Below are positions 1-6,784 of a DNA stretch of 64,000 nucleotides, one piece after another; position 1 is the first letter of the stretch, and every line of letters begins with the position of its first letter. Origin of the DNA: an uncultured Sutterella sp. GTDB lineage: Bacteria; Pseudomonadota; Gammaproteobacteria; Burkholderiales; Burkholderiaceae_F. The position numbers were made by a program, and so were the translations under genes. The notes beneath the pieces were generated by a model. That model was not told the DNA's origin. It ran no database searches and saw only the letters and a list, made by a program, of their open reading frames with translations. The stretch is from NCBI GenBank assembly GCA_958347955.1, contig CATVXH010000009.1:10825-74824 (forward strand). The letters run 5' to 3'.

Positions 1-1
1 C

Positions 2-202
2 CTGGTGTTTGTCTGCTTGGTGCCGGAATTCTTGAACATGCGTTTCAATGTTCCGTTCTATTTCGGCGGTACGTCGTTGTTGATCGTTGTGGTCGTGACG
101 ATGGACTTCATGAGCCAAGTGCAGGCATACATGATGTCGCAACAATATGAGAATTTGCTCAAGAAGACTAACTTCAAGGGCTTTGGTTCCGCCGGGATGT
201 AA
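2..202 (+). CDS. secY: Protein translocase subunit SecY, C-terminal end (partial)
   Basis: This is the last roughly 66 codons of SecY, the membrane channel of the general Sec secretion pathway; the gene starts before the window. The visible part contains the final transmembrane helix (FYFGGTSLLIVVVVTMDFMSQV) and the cytoplasmic tail, including the conserved Q.QAYMMS.QYE segment followed by LLKKTNFKG. Its position directly before rpmJ-rpsM-rpsK-rpsD-rpoA-rplQ is the classic end of the spc operon and start of the alpha operon, which supports the call. The reading frame is open from base 2. Confidence 0.95.
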   Translation: MVFVCLVPEFLNMRFNVPFYFGGTSLLIVVVVTMDFMSQVQAYMMSQQYENLLKKTNFKGFGSAGM

Positions 203-429
203 GTTTCGGCAGAACAATGAATGAGTCCGCTCAAGGCCATACTTCACGCCTTGGGGACACGCGGAGTTGAGGAGGAGAAATTTTCTCCTCCCGATTCTGT
301 CTCTGAAAGTCTCATCGTAATGCACTACGTTACGGTCAGACTTGAAGAGTTGGAAAAAAGAGAGTATTCTCTCGAACTTCCTGTCGTGTGGACAGCAATG
401 ATCCGTGTAAAACACGGTTGGAGATAACA
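203..429. other. Gap between secY and rpmJ, without infA
   Basis: These 227 bases separate secY from rpmJ. In many Burkholderiales infA (initiation factor 1) lies here, but no IF-1 sequence is visible in any frame. The gap contains a palindrome at 271-291 (GGAGGAG, a 7-base AT-rich loop, CTCCTCC) without a T-run. A 68-codon open frame (221-427) ends two bases before rpmJ, but its protein resembles nothing I know and I do not call it a gene. The gap may be a processed leader for the alpha operon. Confidence 0.5.
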
Positions 430-543
430 ATGAAGGTTAACGCTTCGGTCAAAAAAATGTGCCGCAAGTGCAAGATCATTAAGCGCAAGGGCGTTGTTCG
501 TGTGATCTGCTCTGATCCGCGTCACAAACAGCGTCAAGGCTAA
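430..543 (+). CDS. rpmJ: Large-subunit ribosomal protein bL36
   Basis: A 37-residue basic protein (MKVNASVKKMCRKCKIIKRKGVVRVICSDPRHKQRQG, given here only to its outline) that matches bL36 over its full usual length. The zinc-ribbon ligands are present as C11, C14, C27 and H32, so this is the zinc-binding (C+) form. A GGAG ribosome binding site lies 8-10 bases before the ATG. It opens the alpha operon cluster and is followed 11 bases later by rpsM. bL36 packs against 23S rRNA in the mature 50S subunit. Confidence 0.96.
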   Translation: MKVNASVKKMCRKCKIIKRKGVVRVICSDPRHKQRQG

Positions 544-554
544 AGAGGTAAAAG

Positions 555-920
555 ATGGCTCGTATTGCCGGTATTAACATTCCGCCGAACCAACATGCCG
601 AAATCGGTTTGACTGCCATTTATGGCATCGGCCGTTCTCGCGCTCGCGACATTTTGTCCAAAGTTGGCGTGGAATACACCAAGAAAATTAAAGATCTCAC
701 CGACGCCGAACTCGAACGCATCCGTGATGCGGTCGGTCAGTACACCGTTGAAGGTGACTTGCGTCGTGAAGTTCAACTCTCGATTAAGCGTCTGATCGAT
801 TTGGGCACTTATCGTGGTATGCGTCATCGTCGCGGCCTGCCCGTGCGTGGCCAACGTACTCGTACGAATGCTCGTACGCGTAAGGGCCCGAAGAAGGTCG
901 GCGTCGCGCTTAAGAAGTAA
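555..920 (+). CDS. rpsM: Small-subunit ribosomal protein uS13
   Basis: A 121-residue protein that is full length for uS13. It begins MARIAGINIPPNQHAEIGLTAIYGIG and shows the conserved helix-two-turn-helix region around GIGRSRA and the basic C-terminal tail with RGLPVRGQRT.TNARTRKGP, which reaches to the tRNAs in the A and P sites. It sits in the head of the 30S subunit and contacts 16S rRNA and uS19. The start follows an AAAGAGGT-type binding site. It lies between rpmJ (11 bases upstream) and rpsK (16 bases downstream), the standard alpha-operon order. Confidence 0.98.
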   Translation: MARIAGINIPPNQHAEIGLTAIYGIGRSRARDILSKVGVEYTKKIKDLTDAELERIRDAVGQYTVEGDLRREVQLSIKRLIDLGTYRGMRHRRGLPVRGQRTRTNARTRKGPKKVGVALKK

Positions 921-936
921 ATATTAAAGGATAACA

Positions 937-1350
937 ATGGCTGGCAAATCTCCTAGCAGTCAGCAAGTTGCTCAGCAACGTGCTCGCAAAAAGGTGAAGA
1001 AGGTCGTTACGGAAGGTATCGCGCACGTTCACGCTTCCTTCAATAACACGATCATCACGATCACCGATCGCCAAGGCAACGCTATTGCTGCGTCGTCTTC
1101 TGGCGCTCAAGGTTTCAAGGGCTCTCGTAAATCCACGCCGTTCGCCGCGCAAGTCGCCGCTGAACACGCTGGTCGTATCGCTCTTGAATATGGTTTGAAG
1201 AATGTTGAAGTTCGCATCATGGGACCCGGCCCGGGCCGTGAATCCAGCGTGCGTGCGCTCAATGCGCTCGGCATTCGTGTGACGTCGATCCAAGACGTGA
1301 CCCCCATTCCTCACAATGGTGTGCGTCCGTCCAAGCGTCGTCGCGTCTAA
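937..1350 (+). CDS. rpsK: Small-subunit ribosomal protein uS11
   Basis: A 137-residue protein, slightly longer than the usual 129-133 because of a short polar N-terminus. The family core is clear: GIAHVHASFNNTIITITD, GFKGSRKSTPFAAQ, and the C-terminal GPGPGRES.VRALN...I..I.DVTPIPHNGVRP.KRRRV. uS11 forms part of the platform of the 30S subunit near the mRNA exit site. An AAAGGATAAC binding site precedes the ATG. It follows rpsM by 16 bases. The next gene, rpsD, is separated by 83 bases that contain a perfect hairpin. Confidence 0.98.
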   Translation: MAGKSPSSQQVAQQRARKKVKKVVTEGIAHVHASFNNTIITITDRQGNAIAASSSGAQGFKGSRKSTPFAAQVAAEHAGRIALEYGLKNVEVRIMGPGPGRESSVRALNALGIRVTSIQDVTPIPHNGVRPSKRRRV

Positions 1351-1369
1351 CTACTTTTTCTAATCCCGC

Positions 1370-1393
1370 GTCTGTTTATGAGGATAAACAGAC
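1370..1393 (+). other. Stem-loop in the rpsK-rpsD gap
   Basis: The sequence GTCTGTTTAT, loop GAGG, ATAAACAGAC forms a perfect 10-bp stem capped by a four-base loop. No T-run follows, so it is not a typical terminator. It lies 41 bases before the rpsD start. A role in mRNA processing or in feedback control by uS4 is possible but unproven. Confidence 0.5.
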
Positions 1394-1433
1394 TGAATGT
1401 GACTAAGTTCACAGGATAAGAGAGGCATATTAA

Positions 1434-2069
1434 ATGGCACGATATACCGGTCCCAAACTCAAGCTCGCGCGCCGCGAGGGTTGTGACCTTAATTTGAAGA
1501 GCGCGCGTCGTTCCTTGTCGAGCAAAGTCGGCAAGGGCTCCGATACGATCACCAAACCGGGCCAGCACGGTAAGACTTCCGGTGCTCGTCAATCGGACTA
1601 CGGTGCCCAATTGCGTGAAAAGCAAAAGGTGCGTCGCATGTATGGCGTTCTCGAACGTCAATTCCGTCGTTACTTCGCCGAAGCCCAACGTGAAAAGGGC
1701 CACACCGGTGAAGTGCTTCTCGACTTGCTCGAAAGCCGTTTGGACAACGTTGTTTACCGTATGGGCTTTGGTTGCACCCGTGCGGAAGCTCGCCAGTTGG
1801 TGAGCCACTGCGCCGTTTTGGTCAATGGTAACAAGGTGAATATTCCTTCTTACCGTGTCAAACCCGGTGATGTTATCTCCATTCGCGAAAAGTCCCAAAA
1901 GCAAGCCCGTATCACGGAAGCTTTGGAACTCGCCGCTCAAGTCGGTTTCCCGTCTTGGGTGTCTGTTGATGCGAAGAAGTTTGAAGGCACGTTTAAGGCT
2001 CTTCCGGCCCGCGACGAAATCTGCCAAGACGTCAACGAAGCGTTGGTCGTCGAATTCTATTCGCGTTAA
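1434..2069 (+). CDS. rpsD: Small-subunit ribosomal protein uS4
   Basis: A 211-residue protein matching uS4. The N-terminus MARYTGPKLKLARREG, the QRVRRMYG-like segment (QKVRRMYGVLERQFRRYF) and the S4 RNA-binding domain (RLDNVVYRMGFG.TRAEARQLVSHCAVLVNG..VNIPSY.VKPGDVI) are all in place. uS4 is one of the primary 16S rRNA-binding proteins and in enterobacteria represses the alpha operon by binding its leader mRNA. Whether that control exists here is not visible, though stem-loops flank the gene on both sides. The binding site AAGAGAGGC precedes the ATG. Confidence 0.98.
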   Translation: MARYTGPKLKLARREGCDLNLKSARRSLSSKVGKGSDTITKPGQHGKTSGARQSDYGAQLREKQKVRRMYGVLERQFRRYFAEAQREKGHTGEVLLDLLESRLDNVVYRMGFGCTRAEARQLVSHCAVLVNGNKVNIPSYRVKPGDVISIREKSQKQARITEALELAAQVGFPSWVSVDAKKFEGTFKALPARDEICQDVNEALVVEFYSR

Positions 2070-2079
2070 TAGCTAAGCT

Positions 2080-2164
2080 GATAGGCACATTCAGTGTAGT
2101 GCGCGCGAATGTGTCTATCCTGCTAAAATCTGTGCGATCGGTACTTTTTGGGGCGCCGATCGCA
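2080..2164 (+). other. Tandem stem-loops in the rpsD-rpoA gap
   Basis: Two hairpins lie between rpsD and rpoA. The first (2080-2092 with 2107-2119) has a 13-bp stem with one G-U pair. The second (2133-2141 with 2156-2164) has a perfect 9-bp stem TGCGATCGG/CCGATCGCA and is followed only by TTTGCT. Neither has a convincing T-run. They may be mRNA processing or partial termination sites that set the ratio of uS4 to the polymerase alpha subunit. Confidence 0.45.
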
Positions 2165-2244
2165 TTTGCTCTACTTAGCCCCAGACCATCCATCAGCCTT
2201 ATCGGTGTAACGAGCCGAGGGTATTGAAAAGGACAGTCTACAAA

Positions 2245-3249
2245 ATGGCCAATACTACTTTGTTGAAGCCGACTACGATTGAAGCTGTAGTCGACGAAAA
2301 CAATCCTAATCTTGCTGTAATCACTCTTGAACCTTTCGAACGCGGCTACGGTCATACTTTGGGCAATGCTTTGCGTCGTATTTTGCTCGCCAGTATGGTC
2401 GGTTATGCTCCTACGGAAGCTCAGATCGCAGGCGTTGTGCACGAATACTCCCAAATTGACGGCGTTCTCGAAGATGTCGTTGATATCCTTTTGAACTTGA
2501 AGGGTGTTGTGTTCAAACTCGAAGGTCGCGATGAAGTGACTTTGACGCTTCGTAAGAGCACCGAGGGTGTTGTGACGGCCGCTGACTTTGATCTGCCGCA
2601 CGATGTGACAGTGATTAATCCCGATCACGTTATTGCTCACTTGGCTGCCAACGGTAAGTTGGATATGCAAGTTAAGGTGGAAAAGGGCCGCGGTTACCAA
2701 CCGGGTGATATGCGCGCTTTCCGCGATGACTACTCCAAGAGCACGATCGGTCGCATCATTATGGATGCCTCCTTCAGCCCGATTCGTCGCGTTGCCTACG
2801 AAGTAAGTGCTGCTCGTGTTGCTCAACGCACCGACCTCGATAAGCTCGTGATGACGATTGAAACCAACGGCGCTATTGAACCGGAAGAAGCTTTGCGCGA
2901 AGCAGTGTACATCTTGCAAGACCAATTGACGGTCTTTGGTTCCATTAAGAGTGAACAAGCCGGTAAGGCCACTCAGGAAGAAGATGTGAACAATCCGCCG
3001 CCGCTCGATCCGATCCTTATGCGTCCGGTCGATGACCTTGAACTCACTGTTCGTTCTGCCAATTGCCTTAAGGGCGAACAAGTGTTCTACATCGGTGATT
3101 TGATTCAACGCACTGAAAATGAACTGCTCAAGACGCCGAACTTGGGCCGCAAGTCCTTGAACGAAATCAAGGAAGTGTTGGCTGCTCACGGCTTGACCTT
3201 GGGTATGAAGTTGGAAAACTGGCCTCCTGCCGGTCTTGACCAACACTAA
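2245..3249 (+). CDS. rpoA: RNA polymerase alpha subunit
   Basis: A 334-residue alpha subunit of RNA polymerase. The N-terminal assembly domain shows FERGYGHTLGNALRRILLASM and KGVVFKLEGRDEVTLTLRK. A linker rich in E, N and P follows, then the C-terminal domain with LTVRSANCLKGE.V.YIGDLIQRTENELLKTPNLGRKSLNEIKEVL, which binds UP-element DNA and activators. I chose the ATG at 2245, with AAAGGA about 11 bases upstream. A TTG at 2224 in the same frame would add seven residues that are not part of the family. Confidence 0.98.
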   Translation: MANTTLLKPTTIEAVVDENNPNLAVITLEPFERGYGHTLGNALRRILLASMVGYAPTEAQIAGVVHEYSQIDGVLEDVVDILLNLKGVVFKLEGRDEVTLTLRKSTEGVVTAADFDLPHDVTVINPDHVIAHLAANGKLDMQVKVEKGRGYQPGDMRAFRDDYSKSTIGRIIMDASFSPIRRVAYEVSAARVAQRTDLDKLVMTIETNGAIEPEEALREAVYILQDQLTVFGSIKSEQAGKATQEEDVNNPPPLDPILMRPVDDLELTVRSANCLKGEQVFYIGDLIQRTENELLKTPNLGRKSLNEIKEVLAAHGLTLGMKLENWPPAGLDQH

Positions 3250-3270
3250 TTTGGCATTGATTTGCTAAAT

Positions 3271-3315
3271 GAAGGACGAGAGGCTAAAATCTCGTCCTTC
3301 GAGTCTGTAAGACTC
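3271..3315 (+). other. Stem-loops in the rpoA-rplQ gap
   Basis: GAAGGACGAGA pairs with TCTCGTCCTTC (11 bp, 3271-3300). It is followed at once by a small GAGTC/GACTC hairpin (3301-3315) and GTTGTTTTA. A third small CCGAG/CTCGG hairpin lies near 3334-3346. The weak T-run suggests at most partial termination between rpoA and rplQ. Confidence 0.45.
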
Positions 3316-3412
3316 GTTGTTTTACCCGCCCGCCGAGTTTTCTCGGATAGAAGAAGATGGGAAAGTGCTCCGCAGGGAGCTCAAAAGACTAACTTTTAAA
3401 GGAAAATAAAAA

Positions 3413-3814
3413 ATGCGTCACCGTCATGGTTTACGTAAGCTGAATCGTACCAGCGCTCACCGCCTCGCTATGCTCCGCAACATGATGAATTCTTTGTTGC
3501 GTCACGAAGCTATCAAGACCACGTTGCCGAAGGCTAAGGAACTTCGTCGTGTTGTCGAACCGATGATCACCCTCGCTAAGGTTGACACGGTTGCCAACCG
3601 TCGTTTGGCTTTTGCCCGTTTGCGTGATCGCGAAATGGTTACGAAGCTCTTTACCGTTCTCGGTCCCCGTTTTGCCGCTCGCAACGGCGGTTACACCCGT
3701 ATCTTGAAGATGGGTTTCCGTGTTGGCGACAATGCTCCGATGGCTTACATGGAATTGGTTGAAAAGACCGCTCCGGTTGTTGAAGTTGCCGAAGAAGCTC
3801 AGAAGGCCGAATAA
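3413..3814 (+). CDS. rplQ: Large-subunit ribosomal protein bL17
   Basis: A 133-residue bL17. The N-terminal signature MRHRHGLRKLNRTSAHRLAMLRNM and the following LLRHE.I.TTLPKAKELR are diagnostic, and FTVLGPRFA.RNGGYTRILKMGFR.GD.APMAY.ELV closes the core. The acidic C-terminal tail (VEVAEEAQKAE) is a common variable extension. bL17 lies at the exit-tunnel side of the 50S subunit. A TAAAGGAAAATAAAA binding region precedes the ATG. It is the last gene of the alpha operon and is followed by a rho-independent terminator. Confidence 0.98.
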   Translation: MRHRHGLRKLNRTSAHRLAMLRNMMNSLLRHEAIKTTLPKAKELRRVVEPMITLAKVDTVANRRLAFARLRDREMVTKLFTVLGPRFAARNGGYTRILKMGFRVGDNAPMAYMELVEKTAPVVEVAEEAQKAE

Positions 3815-3845
3815 TTTGAACGTTTAAAGTTCAGATTTCATAAAG

Positions 3846-3873
3846 GGGAGTCATGATTGTGGCTCCCTTTTTT
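3846..3873 (+). terminator. Rho-independent terminator after rplQ
   Basis: GGGAGTCA, loop TGATTG, TGGCTCCC gives an 8-bp stem with one G-U pair followed by six T residues. It lies 32 bases after the rplQ stop and closes the ribosomal operon. Confidence 0.8.
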
Positions 3874-3889
3874 CATCTATTGCACTCGA

Positions 3890-4543
3890 ATGAAACTGAA
3901 TTTATCTCCAGCTCTGGGCAATGTCGGGCAGCTTTTGCTCGGTATTGTTTTTATGTCTTTCGGAATCTGTTTGATATCGGCTGTGCATCTCGGTACCACG
4001 CCCATCAGCAGTCTTCCGTGGGCTTTGTCTGAAATAAGCGGACTGACGTTCGGAACAACGACATTTTTATGCAATGTTGTTTTCTTATGCATCCAAATTC
4101 TGTTGTTGCGAAAAGAGTTTTCAAAATTAAACTTCCTGCAGATTCCCTTGGTCTTTCTCTTTAGCCTATGTACCGATTTTTGGATGTGGATTCTTTCGAG
4201 TATTCAACTGAATAATTATTGGCTTTTACTCGCTTTGTCACTCATTGGAAATGCCTTTTTGGCTTTGGGCGTCGCATTTGAAATTCGATCAAAAAGCATT
4301 CCGCTTCCTGGCGAGGGGTTGGTCATTGCGGTTTCCGTTGTCTCTCGTCAGCCCTTTTACAGAATTAAAATCGGCAACGATGTGACCATGGTTGTTCTGG
4401 CGGCGATTTTTGGATGGTTTTTCTTGCATGAAATCTACGGAATTCGCGAAGGGACGTTGATATCTGCCTTTCTCGTAGGTATTCTCGTGAAGTTTATTTC
4501 CAAATTCTTGGATCGAATTTGGCCTGTAAAAGAATACGTTTGA
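3890..4543 (+). CDS. YczE/YitT-type integral membrane protein of unknown function
   Basis: A 217-residue hydrophobic protein with about five to six membrane segments. Its start (GQLLLGIVFMSFGICLISAVHLGTTPISSLPWALS) has the pattern of the YczE/YyaS/YitT family: a first helix, then a conserved loop G.TP...LPW. No catalytic motif is visible and the substrate is unknown. I chose the ATG at 3890 because the upstream TTG (3857) lies inside the rplQ terminator. No clear ribosome binding site is seen. It is 8 bases ahead of hslR and on the same strand. Confidence 0.7.
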   Translation: MKLNLSPALGNVGQLLLGIVFMSFGICLISAVHLGTTPISSLPWALSEISGLTFGTTTFLCNVVFLCIQILLLRKEFSKLNFLQIPLVFLFSLCTDFWMWILSSIQLNNYWLLLALSLIGNAFLALGVAFEIRSKSIPLPGEGLVIAVSVVSRQPFYRIKIGNDVTMVVLAAIFGWFFLHEIYGIREGTLISAFLVGILVKFISKFLDRIWPVKEYV

Positions 4544-4551
4544 ACGCTGAT

Positions 4552-4944
4552 ATGACTGAATTGACAAGTGAAAGAATCGATAAATGGCTGTGGGCAGCGC
4601 GGTTTTTCAAAACCAGAAGCCTTGCTCAGGAGGCCGTTGAACTGGGCCGAGTGAAGCTCAATGGTGAACGGGTAAAACCGGCCAAAGAAGTGAAACTATC
4701 CGATAAGTTGGAAATTCATCGCGGCGAAGACGTCTATGAAGTACTGGTGGCCGGCTTTAACCTTCAGCGCGGTCCGGCTTCCGTTGCTCGCGAACTTTAT
4801 ATGGAAACTGAAGAGGGTCGTCAGAAGAGAGAAGAGCTTGCGGCACTTCGTAAGTTAGCGGTGGAGCCCGCCTTGGACAGAACAACCAAGGGGCGCCCGA
4901 CAAAACGTGAAGGACGCGAATTAAGACGCTTAAGAGGCTATTAA
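4552..4944 (+). CDS. hslR: Hsp15-like S4-domain RNA-binding protein
   Basis: A 130-residue protein beginning TSERIDKWLWAARFFKTRSLAQEAVELGRVKLNGERVKPAKEVKLSDKLEI, a textbook S4 domain of the Hsp15 (HslR) family. The basic C-terminal half ends in RPTKREGRELRRLRGY. In E. coli Hsp15 binds stalled 50S subunits carrying nascent chains and helps recycle them; that role is transferred by homology. I chose the ATG at 4552, just after the upstream membrane-protein gene. A TTG at 4519 would overlap that gene. Confidence 0.88.
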   Translation: MTELTSERIDKWLWAARFFKTRSLAQEAVELGRVKLNGERVKPAKEVKLSDKLEIHRGEDVYEVLVAGFNLQRGPASVARELYMETEEGRQKREELAALRKLAVEPALDRTTKGRPTKREGRELRRLRGY

Positions 4945-4975
4945 AAAACCGCTCGGAAGTCTTTCTTCCGAGCGG
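4943..4975 (-). terminator. Terminator of hemB, shared with hslR
   Basis: CCGCTCGGAAG and CTTCCGAGCGG form a perfect 11-bp stem with a 5-base loop. On the minus strand it is followed by TTTTTT, so it ends hemB transcription. It lies between two convergent genes and may also stop hslR transcripts. Confidence 0.85.
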
Positions 4976-5001
4976 ATAGGATATCGGTCTCTATCGCCGT
5001 T

Positions 5002-6018
5002 TTAGAGGCTCACAGGGGTTTCCTTTAACCAACGGGCAACATCCAATGCACAGTAGGTGAGAATGCCATCGGCACCGGCACGTTTAAAGCACATCATCGT
5101 TTCCATTGTGAACTTCTTTTCATCGATGTAGCCAGCGGCAGCAGCAGCCTTCAACAGAGCGTATTCGCCGCTCACATGATAAGCAAAGGTCGGTGCTTGG
5201 AATTCGTCTTTGACACGGCGAAGAACGTCAAGGTAGGGCAAACCCGGTTTTACCATGACCATGTCTGCGCCTTCTTCCAGGTCAAGGCCAACTTCCCACA
5301 AAGCTTCATCGCTGTTAGCCGGATCCATTTGATAGACAGCCTTTGTGCTCTTACCCAGGTTGGAGCTTGAGCCTACTGCATCACGGAAGGGACCGTAAAA
5401 GGCGCTCGCATACTTCGCAGAATAAGCCATGATGCGAGTGTGAATGAAACCTTCCTTGTCCAAGGCCTGGCGAATGACACCGATACGGCCGTCCATCATG
5501 TCGCTCGGAGCCACTACATCAGCGCCTGCACGAGCCTGGGCCAGAGATTGCTGAACCAGCATTTCAATCGTTTCGTCATTGAGGATATAACCGGTTTCAT
5601 CAATGAGTCCATCTTGGCCGTGTGTGGTGTAGGGGTCAAGAGCAACGTCACACATCACGCCCAATTGCGGGAACTTTTCCTTGAGCATCCGCACGACGCG
5701 GGGGATGAGACCGTTGGGATTTGCCGCTTCACGTCCATCGGGGGTTTTCAGATGATCTTCAATGGCAGGGAAAAGCGCAATCATCGGAATGCCGAGATCT
5801 ACCATTTCTTGGGCAACTTTGCAGAGTTCATCGGGCGTCATACGTTCCACGCCAGGCATGGTGGGAACGGCCTGTCTGCGGCCTTCGCCTTCCATTACAA
5901 AGACCGGCAGGATGAGATCGGAAGCCGTCAGCGTGTTTTCACGCATTAAACGACGCGAAAATTCATCATGGCGCATACGGCGCATACGTTTTTGAGGATA
6001 CTGACCTAAAACGTGCAT
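5002..6018 (-). CDS. hemB: Delta-aminolevulinic acid dehydratase (porphobilinogen synthase)
   Basis: A 338-residue enzyme that joins two 5-aminolevulinate molecules to porphobilinogen in heme synthesis. Visible signatures are the N-terminal RMRRMRHDEFSRRLMRE, MCDVALDPYT.HGQDG, the lysine-bearing MAYSAKYASAFYGPFRDA, and MVKPGLPYLDVLRRVKD.F with the second Schiff-base lysine. The metal region lacks a cysteine-rich motif, suggesting the magnesium-type enzyme. The start has an AGGACA site upstream. It lies 25 bases downstream of yihA, probably in the same transcript. hemA, two pathway steps earlier, is at 48 kb in this window. Confidence 0.96.
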   Translation of the reverse strand: MHVLGQYPQKRMRRMRHDEFSRRLMRENTLTASDLILPVFVMEGEGRRQAVPTMPGVERMTPDELCKVAQEMVDLGIPMIALFPAIEDHLKTPDGREAANPNGLIPRVVRMLKEKFPQLGVMCDVALDPYTTHGQDGLIDETGYILNDETIEMLVQQSLAQARAGADVVAPSDMMDGRIGVIRQALDKEGFIHTRIMAYSAKYASAFYGPFRDAVGSSSNLGKSTKAVYQMDPANSDEALWEVGLDLEEGADMVMVKPGLPYLDVLRRVKDEFQAPTFAYHVSGEYALLKAAAAAGYIDEKKFTMETMMCFKRAGADGILTYCALDVARWLKETPVSL

Positions 6019-6043
6019 TTGAAATGTCCTATAAAAGATTTAT

Positions 6044-6679
6044 TCAGACAGAGAGCTCTTCACGGTTAATCCAACGTAAGAGCGTTTCTCGCAACTCATC
6101 AACACCTTCTCGTTTCAGACCGGAAAAAAGCTGTACTGAAACGTGCGGCCCGATTTCAGCGGCTCGGGCTTTGGCCAAAAAAAGAGTTTCCTTCTTTGCT
6201 TGGTTATTGAGCTGGTCACACTTATTGAGTAGCCAGTGCATTTTTACCGGGCGAGTATTTAAAAAATCAATAACCCATTCGTCCGTTGGCATGAAAGGAC
6301 GTCTGGCATCCATTACGACAACAATGCCTGCTAACGTATCGCGGCTCGCCAAGTATCCGCCGATCAACTCAGACCAGGTTTTACGAGTGCCTTCTGCTGC
6401 CTTGGCGAAACCGTAGCCGGGTAAATCCACTAGACTGGCAACACACACACGGTGGCCGTGCTCGTCCTTTTTCGAAAGATCAAAAAAGTTAATTAACTGT
6501 GTACGCCCCGGGGTTTTGGAGGCAAATGCCAATCGACCCTGTCGAGTTAAAACATTAATCGTTGTCGATTTCCCGGCATTACTTCGACCGGCAAAAGCGA
6601 TCTCCGGGACGCTGCCTTCAGGCAGTCCGATAAGCTCAGACACAGAAAGACGGAAACGGGCACTATCAAATAAACTCAA
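6044..6679 (-). CDS. yihA: Ribosome biogenesis GTP-binding protein YihA/YsxC (EngB)
   Basis: A 211-residue GTPase of the EngB type, needed for assembly of the 50S subunit in other bacteria. The G1 motif GRSNAGKS is at residues 31-38, the switch region TPGRTQLINFF follows, G3 is DLPGYG, and G4 is NKCD. The conserved KTWSELIGGYL segment is also present. Length is normal for the family. It lies upstream of hemB on the minus strand and about 105 bases downstream of the exchanger gene. No unusual feature is seen. Confidence 0.95.
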   Translation of the reverse strand: MSLFDSARFRLSVSELIGLPEGSVPEIAFAGRSNAGKSTTINVLTRQGRLAFASKTPGRTQLINFFDLSKKDEHGHRVCVASLVDLPGYGFAKAAEGTRKTWSELIGGYLASRDTLAGIVVVMDARRPFMPTDEWVIDFLNTRPVKMHWLLNKCDQLNNQAKKETLFLAKARAAEIGPHVSVQLFSGLKREGVDELRETLLRWINREELSV

Positions 6680-6784
6680 AACGGGTTCCTCTTTTTTTAA
6701 GGACGCAATGTTAGTCCTGCAATCTTACGCGTAGTTTAACTTTTTTAGAAAATATTAGGCCCGCCTATACGGCCGGAAAGTCAA

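Noticed and set aside
221..427. A 68-codon open frame between secY and rpmJ
   Set aside because: It has no recognisable domain, no good ribosome binding site, and lies in a gap with a palindrome. It does not resemble IF-1.
2032..3246. A 404-codon open frame on the strand opposite rpoA
   Set aside because: It is antisense to a certain gene. The long frame results from codon bias in rpoA, and its protein has no known pattern. The similar frame opposite rpsD (1347-2027) is rejected for the same reason.
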